A stretch of 34,324 nt of DNA from Planctomycetaceae bacterium (GTDB lineage: Bacteria; Planctomycetota; Planctomycetia; Pirellulales; Pirellulaceae): contig RECD01000209.1 in the NCBI GenBank assembly GCA_007694185.1, forward strand, positions 1 to 34,324, given 5' to 3'. This document shows, one piece after another, positions 8,278 through 16,666 of this stretch (within the stretch, counting starts at the first letter, position 1; each line of letters opens with the position of its first letter). The translations under genes and the position numbers were made by a program. The notes under the pieces were generated by a model that was not told where the DNA came from, did not search any database, and was given only the letters and a program-made list of their open reading frames with translations.

Positions 8278-10899
8278 TTACTTGGTTCTGAAGGGATACG
8301 ACGTGGCGATGCCGGCAACCAACGTGCGGATGGTAAACTTGTTCTGTTTCAACTGTTCGACAATCGACTCGACCGCAGGGCGATCGGTGGCCTCAAGCGT
8401 ACGACCGAGGGCATACGTCATCATCTTCTCGGTCAGGCCACGCAGGTAACGCTCTTTCTGTTCCAGTAGCGTTCCTTTGAACTCGGCGAAATTCGCGAAC
8501 TCGCGACCGCTGGGCAGGACGCCGGAGACATCAATGGGCGGAGCCTTCGCTCCCCAATTTGTGTCCTCGCCATCCTGTTGGTCACGCCACTCACCAATCA
8601 CGTTGAAGTTCTCCATCGCCAAGCCGTATGGATCGATTCTGCGGTGGCAGTTGGCACAGGACTCGATCTTCTGATGCTGGACGAGCCGCTGGCGGACGGT
8701 CAGGTTCTTGCCTTCAATGTTCGGTTCAACTTCGCCGACGTTGGGGGGTGGCGGAGGGGGCGGGTCGTTGAAGAGAACATCGAGAATGTACTTGCCGCGT
8801 TCGACAGGTTTGGTGCGCACACCATCGCTGCCCCAACGATGAACCCCAGCCATCCCCAGCAGTCCGCCCCGATGCGAACCTTCCGGCAATGCGACTCTTC
8901 GGAACTCGGCTCCCTTCACGTCGGGGATGCCGTACAACGCGGCGAGCCGTTCGTTGACCATCGTCCAATCTGCGTCGATGATTTCCAGCACATTGCCGTC
9001 GGTCGCCAGCAACTCGCGGAACACGGCCAGCGGCTGTTGCTGCAGGTCTTTGTCCAGATCCTTAAACTTCGCGGTATACACTTTGCGATAGAGCCGTTCA
9101 TCGGGCGCGAACCGGGCGAATTCCTCGGTCTTGAACCACTGTGCCGCAAAGTTATGCACGAATGCATCAGCTTTCGGGTCAAGCAGCATGCGTTCTACCT
9201 CCCTGCGGATGACGGCGGGGTTCGCAATTTCGCCGGACTGGGCAAGAGCGAAGAGTTTCTCGTCGGGCATCGACGACCACAGGAAATAAGACAATCGCGA
9301 CGCGAGTTGGTAATGATTGATCTCGTATTTCCGATCGTCAGACGCCTCGGAAGATGTTCGTTCAGAAGACGGCGGTTCGACGATCAAGAGAAACTCCGGC
9401 GAGCAAAGCATCGAGATCAGGCCGATGCGCAGCGCTTCAGCATAAGGCAGGCCCCTATCGAATTCGCCTTGGACGATATTGAGAATGAAATCGACTTCTC
9501 CCTGTTCGATCGGTCGACGATAAGCGCGGGGCAGCAACCGTCCGAACACTTCACGAGCTTGCGCGAGCGCCACAGCTCGGTCAGAGCCATCGGCGATCCC
9601 GTTCGGAAAGAGCCGTGCCATCGCGCGCGACGGCCAGTTCGGATAGATCGGCCCTTCGATCTCGACCGACTCCACATACAGCGTGCGATGCTTGTCGCGG
9701 TCGAGAACCCTGGGCGAGATCCCATAACGATTCGGGGCTTCGGCTCGTTCGCGAGCCATCAACCTGAACTGCTGCGCCGGTTCGTTTCCCGCTTCCAGCA
9801 ACCGCAAAAAGACATGGTGTTTGTGCGTGACCTCTCCGCCATAACCGACCACATTGAGAAACCGCAACATCGGCATTTCACGGTTCATCTTCGGATCGAG
9901 GACCACGGAGACTTCGTGTACTTCCGGCTTCTCGACCGTCCCCCTCACGATTGTCGTCAGCAGGTTCCCCGCGAATTTTTCGTCGACCTGAATCTCCACC
10001 GGCGCGCCGTCTTCGCCTGGGATTCCCGCCAACTTGAAGCGAAAGCGGTAGGTTCCCTTGACGGGAATTCGCAGCTTCGACCCAGGGTAAAGCCCCAAAT
10101 GCGGCGCGAAAAAAATGTCTTGGCTGTGGTAGCGGAAGACCCCATTCTCACCTGCTCGAACCTTGTAATCTCCTTTGGGAACGGACGCTTCGGGCTCAAT
10201 GGTGTAGGTGCGGGTCTCGAACTCTGGCGGCGCGGTTTGAATCGCCTCGTCGGCAATCAATCGAGCCATCCGGAAGTAGGCATCCATCAGCGACGGGTCG
10301 AGCAGCAGCGCCTTGCCGACCTTGTCGAACCCTCCGACCTTGCCGTCCGACGGGAGATCATTCAAAGGCCCGTCGCCTTCGAGGAACGTAACCCCCAGCA
10401 GATCGCGAATCGTGTTCGTGTATTCGGCACGGTTGAGCCGTCGCATGATGACCCGCCCGCCGGTAGAGTTGGCCTGCGACTCGGCCTCAGCGACCTTCGC
10501 GGCGACCCAACGTGTGATCCGGGCGGATTCGGCAGCGGTGGGTTGCTGCTTCGCGTCCTCCGGCGGCATCTCGCCAAGATTGAGCCTGTCCATGACCTCG
10601 ACCCACACGCTGGCGGCTCGGCCCTGAGTGAAATCGCGGCTCAGTCCATCGAGTCTCAGATCACCCTTCTGCTGTTTGGGACCGTGACAGGCCAGGCAAT
10701 AGTTTTTCAGGTAATCATCAATCTGCTCCGGCGAGGCGATCTCAACAGGAGGGTCTGGCGACTGAGCGGCGACTGGCGAAGCCATCACCGCTAAGGCGAT
10801 CATCACGGCCACCCTTTTTGCCGCGATGCTTAGACCGCAGCAGCAGGCGAGGATCATTCTGCGCCTTGGCTTATCGGCTGTAAGGGTTCGGATCGTCAT
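8278..10899 (-). CDS. DUF1592-type exported cytochrome-like protein, cassette 2
   Basis: This 873-residue protein has a basic N-terminus, a hydrophobic segment (VAVMIALAVMASPVAAQ) and CLACH at 68-72 (PSCyt1). It then shows DUF1587 (RRLNRAEYTNTIRDLLG), a beta-rich section (about 220-380), DUF1595 (LLPRAYRRPIEQGEVDFIL), DUF1592 (QLASRLSYFLWSSMPDEKLF), a run of seven prolines (NDPPPPPPPNVGE), DUF1588 with CANCH and IDPYGLAMENFNVIGEW, and DUF1585 (MMTYALGRTL). The start has GGAG 6 nt upstream. Two CxxCH motifs suggest two covalently held haems after export. It lies 108 nt after an LRR-A gene and 9 nt before DUF1552; the role of the pair is unknown. Confidence 0.9.
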   Translation of the reverse strand: MTIRTLTADKPRRRMILACCCGLSIAAKRVAVMIALAVMASPVAAQSPDPPVEIASPEQIDDYLKNYCLACHGPKQQKGDLRLDGLSRDFTQGRAASVWVEVMDRLNLGEMPPEDAKQQPTAAESARITRWVAAKVAEAESQANSTGGRVIMRRLNRAEYTNTIRDLLGVTFLEGDGPLNDLPSDGKVGGFDKVGKALLLDPSLMDAYFRMARLIADEAIQTAPPEFETRTYTIEPEASVPKGDYKVRAGENGVFRYHSQDIFFAPHLGLYPGSKLRIPVKGTYRFRFKLAGIPGEDGAPVEIQVDEKFAGNLLTTIVRGTVEKPEVHEVSVVLDPKMNREMPMLRFLNVVGYGGEVTHKHHVFLRLLEAGNEPAQQFRLMARERAEAPNRYGISPRVLDRDKHRTLYVESVEIEGPIYPNWPSRAMARLFPNGIADGSDRAVALAQAREVFGRLLPRAYRRPIEQGEVDFILNIVQGEFDRGLPYAEALRIGLISMLCSPEFLLIVEPPSSERTSSEASDDRKYEINHYQLASRLSYFLWSSMPDEKLFALAQSGEIANPAVIRREVERMLLDPKADAFVHNFAAQWFKTEEFARFAPDERLYRKVYTAKFKDLDKDLQQQPLAVFRELLATDGNVLEIIDADWTMVNERLAALYGIPDVKGAEFRRVALPEGSHRGGLLGMAGVHRWGSDGVRTKPVERGKYILDVLFNDPPPPPPPNVGEVEPNIEGKNLTVRQRLVQHQKIESCANCHRRIDPYGLAMENFNVIGEWRDQQDGEDTNWGAKAPPIDVSGVLPSGREFANFAEFKGTLLEQKERYLRGLTEKMMTYALGRTLEATDRPAVESIVEQLKQNKFTIRTLVAGIATSYPFRTK

Positions 10900-11007
10900 T
10901 GTTGCTCCAGTGCCTCCTGTAGCGGCGCGAGGAAGGGACGCACTTCGCTCTCGAAATCCGGTGTGACTGCAAAGACCGTAGAGAATCGCATTATACGTAT
11001 CATCCGA

Positions 11008-11982
11008 TCACTTCTTGCTAAACGCTTCGATGGCCTTCTTCAGTTCCTCGGCGGCTTCGCCCGTGGCGATGCGGGCGAGACTATGGGCCACACCGATATG
11101 CCGCCTCACGATCTCGGCGGGGGGAATCGTAATGATTTTGGCATCGGGGTGATCAGCCCGGACACGTAAAAGGTCGTCATCGTTGATGACACTCATCGAA
11201 AGGTCCAGGGTTTTCAGGCGGCGTTTCATCGGCAGCAGATGCCGGAATCCGCCCTCATATGTGACGAACGCCTCTTGAAAGCCGACGTGTGTCACTTTCG
11301 GCATCTTCGCGATGGATGCCAGAGCCGTTTGCGAGACCTTACCCATTTCGGCCACAGTGAATGACTCCAGCGACGGATGCCCTTCGAAAAATTTCACCCC
11401 CGCTTCGCTCACCTGCGAATGCACCACGGCGAAAGATTTGAGCCCGTTGATCTTGGCGGCTTGCTCCATGCCTACATCGCTGATGCCCAGGGTCAACTTG
11501 ATGTCGACAAGCTTGGAATCCGACAAGGCATCGAATCCGGCGCCGCTGTAAAGCGGGGACTGTGGGTGATTTCTCAGAAAGCCGTTGTGATCGAAACGGA
11601 TGATGCGCAGTTCCGGCATCCCCTTCAGAGCGCGGAGACTTTCGTCTCGCAGCCAGGGGCCGTTGCCGGTGAGCGCCAACACCCGACCGTTCGAGTCGTA
11701 AATGCAACTAAACGACATCGCTTTGTTCTCGGCGCCTCGAACTCCCCATGACTTCAGATTGGTCGTATCGGAACCCAATTCTTCCAAACGGTTGATGACA
11801 CTTCCTTTCGCCCAACCGGGTACTTCAGCAACTTCGACCGAGTGCCCCTCGACCGCGATGATCCGTTGAATGGTCTTCGCCTCGTCGGGATGCACCGGAG
11901 GTACGGCTTCTGCGGCTTCAGCCACCAGTGGTAGCCAGCTCAGAGACATGCAAAACAAAAGGGTGATCGGTAGCGAGCGCAT
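11008..11982 (-). CDS. LRR-like exported protein (LRR-A type)
   Basis: This protein of about 324 residues has a signal peptide (LPITLLFCMSLSWLPLVAEA). The mature part begins VHPDEAKTIQRIIAVEGHS, then leucine-rich-like repeats (MPELRIIRFDHNGF, DSKLVDIKLTLGISDVG, INGLKSFAVVHSQVSEAG, HPSLESFTVAEMGKVS) and a C-terminal module FVTYEGGFRHLLP, RLKTLDLSMS, RADHPDAKIITIPPAEIV. The same module is in the gene at 25848-26801 and in relics at 4259-4441 and 16654-16869, so this is a distinct family, LRR-A. In all three cassette contexts it lies directly upstream of a DUF1592 gene. I chose the start at 11982 by the signal peptide; an open frame to 12261 overlaps the Asp-box gene. Confidence 0.85.
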   Translation of the reverse strand: MRSLPITLLFCMSLSWLPLVAEAAEAVPPVHPDEAKTIQRIIAVEGHSVEVAEVPGWAKGSVINRLEELGSDTTNLKSWGVRGAENKAMSFSCIYDSNGRVLALTGNGPWLRDESLRALKGMPELRIIRFDHNGFLRNHPQSPLYSGAGFDALSDSKLVDIKLTLGISDVGMEQAAKINGLKSFAVVHSQVSEAGVKFFEGHPSLESFTVAEMGKVSQTALASIAKMPKVTHVGFQEAFVTYEGGFRHLLPMKRRLKTLDLSMSVINDDDLLRVRADHPDAKIITIPPAEIVRRHIGVAHSLARIATGEAAEELKKAIEAFSKK

Positions 11983-12010
11983 CGGGGAGATCTCGTCGGA
12001 AGGGATGGAT

Positions 12011-12931
12011 TCAGGATGACGGGTTTCCCAAGCGACCGAACGCCAGGGCCAACACGTGATGGGGCATTTCCTGCGTGGGCTCCCAGGCGATGCCGTCGGT
12101 GCAGCGGAGCAACTTCCCCGGCCAGAGCGAGCCGACGAAGACGCCCTCCCCAAACGCGGCGGCCGTGGGAGCGTTCTGGTTGGGAATTCGTTCCCAGGTT
12201 CTTCCGTCGGGAGAAAGGTAGGTCGCTCCCTGGCCGATGCCGACGAACTGCCGGCCATCAAAGATCATCGTGTTGATGTGTTCGCCTTCCTCACCAACCA
12301 CTCGCTCCTCCCACTTGAGTCCATCTTCGCTGCGAATTCGCAGGCCGTGCAGACCGCCGCCGACAAAGACGCCATTGCCGAAGGCGATGTCGATCAAGGT
12401 GTCGCGGGCGGCCGCATCGGGGACGGCTTGAAACATTTCCTCATCGAGTTTCCGTACCAGTCGGGCTCCGTAGTCACCGACGGCGACCAGCAAGCCGTTC
12501 CCCTCGGCCACGCGCCGCAAGTGAGCGTCGCGGCGCATGACCCGCCAATCGTCCAGCACCGGCCGGCGAGGCGTCCAGGTCTTGCCATCCTCGGAAGTGA
12601 TCACACCCGGGAGTTGGCCGTCCTCGTTCAAGATGCACTGAAACAGTTCGTTGGCCGTGTAGAGCACTTCCAGCCGAGTCACATAGGGCCGCACGTCCAG
12701 TTTGACTTGCTCCCAGGCGAGCCCGTCCTCCGTGACATACAACACGCGCTCGCCGCCGAACCGCCCCGCGACGACGCACTTTCCCTTGAGGAAGCAGGCT
12801 TGATCCAGCAACACGCCCTCGCGGTCGGTTTCGAGATGCGACCACTGGCGACCATCGTGTGAGAACACGCGCAGACCGTTTTCGCCAATCGCAAGGAATA
12901 CCTTGCCGCGCAAAGGTTGCTGGTCCGCCAT
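12011..12931 (-). CDS. Asp-box (BNR-like) beta-propeller protein
   Basis: This 306-residue protein has six evenly spaced Asp-box-like motifs: SHDGRQWSHL, TEDGLAWEQV, SEDGKTWTPR, SEDGLKWEER, SPDGRTWERI and CTDGIAWEPT. Between them are GNGxFVGGG and VVAGRFGG-type strands, which suggest a six-bladed propeller like sialidase or photosystem-stability-factor repeats. Sialidase catalytic residues are not evident, so I do not call it a hydrolase. The ATG at 12931 has a strong GGAGG 10 nt upstream. No signal peptide is seen, which is odd beside exported neighbours. It lies 52 nt after the cassette-3 DUF1552 gene and 28 nt before the LRR-A gene, apparently in the same operon. Confidence 0.85.
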   Translation of the reverse strand: MADQQPLRGKVFLAIGENGLRVFSHDGRQWSHLETDREGVLLDQACFLKGKCVVAGRFGGERVLYVTEDGLAWEQVKLDVRPYVTRLEVLYTANELFQCILNEDGQLPGVITSEDGKTWTPRRPVLDDWRVMRRDAHLRRVAEGNGLLVAVGDYGARLVRKLDEEMFQAVPDAAARDTLIDIAFGNGVFVGGGLHGLRIRSEDGLKWEERVVGEEGEHINTMIFDGRQFVGIGQGATYLSPDGRTWERIPNQNAPTAAAFGEGVFVGSLWPGKLLRCTDGIAWEPTQEMPHHVLALAFGRLGNPSS

Positions 12932-12983
12932 GTCTCTGTTTCCTCCGGAGTGCGTCAGGCCGGGAGCCCGAGAAATGTTTCCG

Positions 12984-14516
12984 TTACACCAGGCCGGGCA
13001 AGCGGCCATCGTAAGCGGCCTTGGGCGAAGTGCGGCTGTTGCCGAACTCCCCCCGCGTATCGCCCAGTCGTTCGAGCAGTTCAACATACAGATTCGCGAC
13101 CGGCGTATCCTTTTGATAGGCAAGATGTCGGCCCGTCTTGAGCGTCCCTCCTCCTCGGCCCGCGAGCAACACGGGATAGTTGTTGCGTCCGTGCCCGCCG
13201 TCGGCCATGTAGGAGGTATAGAGCAGGGTCGTGTTGTCGAGCAGGCTGCTGCCCCCTTCGTCGATCTCCCGCATCTTGGCGATGGCCTCGGCGAAGAACT
13301 GAGAATACCAAGCGTGGATCTGGCGGCAGCCCTCGCGGGCGACCGGGTCGGCGTCCTCAACTCGAGCGGCGTTGCCGTGGTGTTCGAGCGTGTGGGCGTG
13401 ATGTTCGTAGCCCACCGTCACGACCCCCGGAAACAGCGCCTCGTCGCTCCCCAGCCCCAGGCTGCAGACCCGCGTGGTGTCGGTCTGGAATGCCAGCACC
13501 ATCAGGTCGGTCATCACTCGGAGATATTCCGCGTGTACGCCGGGGTCGCGCCCAACCGCGCGTACGAACCGCTGCGAGGCTGCGCGATCCTCGGGCAGGT
13601 TTTCCGGCGCATGCGGATTGGATGGGCCGGGGTCCTTTAGGTCGAGCGATTCCACCAAAATCCGCTCTTGCACCCGCTGCACGCGGCGCTCGATGCTGTC
13701 GATCGAATCCAGGTATTCATTGAGCTTGGCCTGATCCGCGCGGCCCAACCGCGTGCGCAGTTGTTTCGCATCCTCCAGAACGAGATCGACCACCTGCTTG
13801 TCGTAGGTCCGGCTTTCGGCAGGCACTGTCGGCGCCGTGGATCGACCGAGACGCCGTTGCCAGTTGGGGGCCACCAGCCGCCTCCCGGCGAACATGCGGT
13901 CGAAGGCCATCAGCGGGTCTCGTTCCACCGGCAGACTGCGTCCCTGGGCATCAAAGAAGTACGAGGTTTCGCCACCCGCATAGCCCATCCGCACCGTCGG
14001 CAGCAGGCTCTCCTGGCCGACCAACTCCGCCGCCCGTTCATCCACCGACTGGCCGGCCCGCGGCTTGCCGTCCACCTTGCCGACCTGGTCAACTCCCGTG
14101 AGGTGCAAGTATGCACAATGTTCGTGCGCGTTGATGCTTCCGGTCGATCGGCCCGATTGAGACAGATTCGAGAGCACCAGCAGTTCGCTCTTGTGCGGTT
14201 CCAGCGGCCGCAGGATCGACGGAAGTTTGCCTAACTCGCCTGTCGACTCGGGCACCCAGGATTCGATCACGGTTCCGCCGGTCACGGTGTAGATGCCGAA
14301 CCGCAACGGCGGTCGCACCGGGACTTTCGTTCCAGCCCGGACCACGGTCGGAGCCAGCGATTCCAAAAACGGCAACGCCGCGACCACGCCGGCTCCTCGC
14401 AGGAACGAGCGGCGGCTGACTGGGATCGGGGACACTGGGATCGGGGACACCGGGATCGGGGACACCGGGATCGGGGACACCGGGATCGGGGACACCGTAT
14501 CTTGATATCTCATCAT
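12984..14516 (-). CDS. DUF1552 (HXXSHH) Tat-exported protein with VSPIP repeats, cassette 3
   Basis: This 510-residue protein is longer than its paralogues (440-454) partly because five VSPIP pentapeptides (about residues 8-32) precede the Tat motif (SRRSFLRGAGVVAALPFLES, 34-53). The family core follows: INAHEHCAYLHLTG, LNEYLDSIDSIERRVQ, LAFQTDTTRV and HTLEHHG (375-381). ATG at 14516 overlaps the DUF1592 stop within ATGATG, so translation is coupled; a second ATG follows at 14513. The repeats lie in the cytoplasmic n-region of the signal and would be cut off with it. An alternative start after the repeats is not visible. Confidence 0.9.
   Translation of the reverse strand: MMRYQDTVSPIPVSPIPVSPIPVSPIPVSPIPVSRRSFLRGAGVVAALPFLESLAPTVVRAGTKVPVRPPLRFGIYTVTGGTVIESWVPESTGELGKLPSILRPLEPHKSELLVLSNLSQSGRSTGSINAHEHCAYLHLTGVDQVGKVDGKPRAGQSVDERAAELVGQESLLPTVRMGYAGGETSYFFDAQGRSLPVERDPLMAFDRMFAGRRLVAPNWQRRLGRSTAPTVPAESRTYDKQVVDLVLEDAKQLRTRLGRADQAKLNEYLDSIDSIERRVQRVQERILVESLDLKDPGPSNPHAPENLPEDRAASQRFVRAVGRDPGVHAEYLRVMTDLMVLAFQTDTTRVCSLGLGSDEALFPGVVTVGYEHHAHTLEHHGNAARVEDADPVAREGCRQIHAWYSQFFAEAIAKMREIDEGGSSLLDNTTLLYTSYMADGGHGRNNYPVLLAGRGGGTLKTGRHLAYQKDTPVANLYVELLERLGDTRGEFGNSRTSPKAAYDGRLPGLV
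14418..14496. repeat. 15-bp minisatellite encoding VSPIP repeats
   Basis: On the plus strand the unit GACACCGGGATCGGG is repeated about five times in tandem, with the first unit partial and one unit differing by a single base (GACACTGGGATCGGG). The array is a whole number of codons, so the DUF1552 reading frame is kept. Near-identity of units suggests recent expansion by replication slippage. Confidence 0.95.
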
Positions 14517-16402
14517 TCCACCTTTCGATGTTGGAACGGATAGCTCTTGACCACTTCGAGGATCAACGTCGAGAACCGAAAGTTATTCTGCTGAAGCGCC
14601 GCGGTAATCGCCTTCAGCGAGGGTTCATCGTAATAGCTCACATCGCGGCCCAGGGCGTAGGAGAGCGTCTGGGCAGCAAGGTTCTCGACGAACTCCGGCT
14701 GCTTCCCGCTCAACACCCCGCGTAGACCTTCGAGGCCACGAAACTCGCCCACTCCGGGCAACGTGCCCGTATTATCGATCGGATCCAGTTCGCTCCCCTC
14801 GCGCCAGCGGCCGATGGCATCGAAGTTTTCCAAGGCGAACCCCAGCGGGTCGATGCGTTGATGGCAACTGACGCAGCGGCTGTCGCTGGCGTGTTGCCCC
14901 AGTTGCTCGCGGAAGCTGGCCGGCTCGGGCTGATCCTTATCGGGCGGGGCGAGATTTCCGGCATCGGGCGGCGGGGGCGGAGGCGGAGAACCGAGCAGGA
15001 CTTCGAGCATCCACTTGCCGCGAGCCGTCGGTTTCGTGCGGTCGGTGTGGGAGGTCATCGTCAAGATGCTGGCCATGGCCAGCAGACCGCCGCGATGATC
15101 TTCGGCGCGCAGAGCCACTTTGACGAACTCCCCTGGATTCATCGATGGTTCGGGTAACCCATAGTGCCGCGCCAGTTCCGCATTGACGAATGTGTAGTCC
15201 GCGTCGAGGAACGCGAGCACGCTGCCATCTTCCTGGCGGAGGTGATCGCAGAACAGCCGCGTCTCGCGCTCCATCGCGTCCCTCAGTCCGCGAGTGTAGG
15301 TCGGAAAATGATTTTGCGTGGGCAAGGCCTTCCGCAAATGCGGCAATTGCAACCAATGCGCGAGGAAATTGGACGTCAGCGAGCTCGCTTTGTCGTGAAC
15401 CAGCATGCGACGTACTTGCCGCTCGAGCGCCTCCGGCCGAGAGAGTTCCCCACCATCGGCGGCGGAAAACAGTTCTTCGTCGGGCATCGTGCCCCAGAGG
15501 AAATAGGACAGCCGGACGGCCAGTTCGTGATCGTTGATCCGCGCCACTTTTTCGGAATCGCTCGCCACCGATTCGACGCGCAACAGAAAATGCGGTGAAA
15601 CCAACACCGGTTTCATCGCCTTGCGAATCGCCAAATCGAAGTCGTCGTCATGGCGGAGTGCCCCCTCGGCGACCGCCGCATAGCGTTTGACCTCTTCTTC
15701 GGCGACCGGTCGCCGAAAGGCGCGACGCAAGAACGCCCGCAAGACCTCCCGGGCCGCCTCGGGCGCGGTCACGCTTTCCGAAGGAGCCGCTACGAACAGC
15801 GATCGACGGGCATTAGCCGCCCCAGGGTCGGTGAACAGTTTTTCCAAGGCCAGATCGGCTGCCGTGAAGTACTTTTCCATCAACGAGGCTTCCAGAACCA
15901 GACCGCCTGCCCGGTTGGGAAACCCTTCGACCACCTGCTCCTCAGGGATGCCGGCTTCCCCTGCGGGATCGTACCCGATCCGCAGCAGATCGCGTATGGT
16001 TTGCCCATACTCGCTGCGCGTGAGTTGGCGAGTGAGTGCCGGGCCAGGGTCGGGATTGTCGCTGGTGTCGAACGACGTCTCGATCCAACCGAGAAGCTGT
16101 TGCCGTTCCGCCTGATTCAGCGGATCGTCGGGCGGCATCTGCGCCGCACGAACTTGCGTGACGACCCGCTTCCACAGGTCGTAGCGGCTAATCGCCGCGG
16201 CGTGACTGGTGATCCCGGAGAAATCGACGCCGCCCCTGGCCTCGCCGGCGTCGTGACAATCGACGCAACGCTTTTCCAACAGCGGCTGGATGCCTTCAGC
16301 AAAGGTATCATCAGCGGCGAATCCGCTTCGGCAATTCAGTAACACCGCCATCCCGACAAGCAGCAGGGCGACGCATAAACGGAAAACGGTTTTGATTGCC
16401 AT
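14513..16402 (-). CDS. DUF1592-type exported cytochrome-like protein, short form, cassette 3
   Basis: This protein of about 629 residues has a signal peptide (LCVALLLVGMAVLLNC), CVDCH at 46-50, DUF1587 (RQLTRSEYGQTIRDLLRIGY), DUF1595 (FLRRAFRRPVAEEEVKRYA), DUF1592 (LAVRLSYFLWGTMPDEELF), a seven-proline run, DUF1588 with CVSCH and IDPLGFALENFDAIGRW, and DUF1585 (TLSYALGRDV). It is about 200-250 residues shorter than the other three because the beta-rich section between DUF1587 and DUF1595 is missing; that section may bind substrate in the others. The start is uncertain: ATG 16402 lacks a near ribosome site, and an in-frame GTG 18 nt upstream is possible. It is the first gene after the minus-strand promoter at 16522-16550. 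Confidence 0.88.
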   Translation of the reverse strand: MAIKTVFRLCVALLLVGMAVLLNCRSGFAADDTFAEGIQPLLEKRCVDCHDAGEARGGVDFSGITSHAAAISRYDLWKRVVTQVRAAQMPPDDPLNQAERQQLLGWIETSFDTSDNPDPGPALTRQLTRSEYGQTIRDLLRIGYDPAGEAGIPEEQVVEGFPNRAGGLVLEASLMEKYFTAADLALEKLFTDPGAANARRSLFVAAPSESVTAPEAAREVLRAFLRRAFRRPVAEEEVKRYAAVAEGALRHDDDFDLAIRKAMKPVLVSPHFLLRVESVASDSEKVARINDHELAVRLSYFLWGTMPDEELFSAADGGELSRPEALERQVRRMLVHDKASSLTSNFLAHWLQLPHLRKALPTQNHFPTYTRGLRDAMERETRLFCDHLRQEDGSVLAFLDADYTFVNAELARHYGLPEPSMNPGEFVKVALRAEDHRGGLLAMASILTMTSHTDRTKPTARGKWMLEVLLGSPPPPPPPDAGNLAPPDKDQPEPASFREQLGQHASDSRCVSCHQRIDPLGFALENFDAIGRWREGSELDPIDNTGTLPGVGEFRGLEGLRGVLSGKQPEFVENLAAQTLSYALGRDVSYYDEPSLKAITAALQQNNFRFSTLILEVVKSYPFQHRKVE

Positions 16403-16521
16403 CGTTTGCACGAGGAACACCTTTCGAGTCAGCTCAACGCCCGTCTCCACGAAACGCTCGCCCCGGACACCAATTCCTGACCGCACGCGAAATCCGCCGA
16501 GATGTGGGCTACCGCCAATCG

Positions 16522-16550
16522 ATGCTACATGTGGCTAAGCCACCTGTCAA
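16522..16550 (-). promoter_or_regulatory. Promoter with operator in its spacer, for the 16-kb minus-strand run
   Basis: Reading on the minus strand: TTGACA (16550-16545), a 17-nt spacer, then TAGCAT (16527-16522). The spacer contains the 13-bp palindrome GTGGCTTAGCCAC (16543-16531; centre one unpaired base). This matches the layout at 29871-29899, where a longer copy of the same palindrome fills the spacer. A repressor bound here would block RNA polymerase. The start codon at 16402 would follow a leader of about 110 nt. Confidence 0.65.
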
Positions 16551-16625
16551 CCGGATTGTGGAGTTCGTGCCCTGGTCGATGCGAAAGCTACCGCCGTTGA
16601 CGGGAATTCCAGGGGCACACAGTTG

Positions 16626-16666
16626 TTGACACGCTGTCCCTTGGAGTGTTAGAGTGGCTAAGCCAC
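16626..16666 (+). promoter_or_regulatory. Promoter-like element with operator, for the plus-strand cassette 4
   Basis: TTGACA (16626-16631) and TAGAGT (16650-16655) are 18 nt apart. The palindrome GTGGCTAAGCCAC (16654-16666) begins on the last two bases of the -10-like box, the same geometry as TATAGT plus palindrome at 29875 upstream of the GntR gene. The -10 is weak (4 of 6 consensus bases). The leader to the DUF1592 start at 16906 would be about 240 nt and contains the LRR-A relic. Confidence 0.5.

Noticed and set aside
8578-10794. A 738-codon open frame antisense to the cassette-2 DUF1592 gene
   Set aside because: It is a mirror of a GC-rich gene with clear domains; it has no motif or ribosome site. 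Other long antisense frames (292-1632, 19488-20573, 12056-12862) are rejected for the same reason.
14418-14496. CRISPR array
   Set aside because: The units are 15 bp, contiguous and without spacers; they are a coding minisatellite.
16402-16486. N-terminal extension of the cassette-3 DUF1592 gene to 16486
   Set aside because: It would put a charged stretch before the signal peptide, with no ribosome site at 16486; only the nearer GTG start remains a real alternative.
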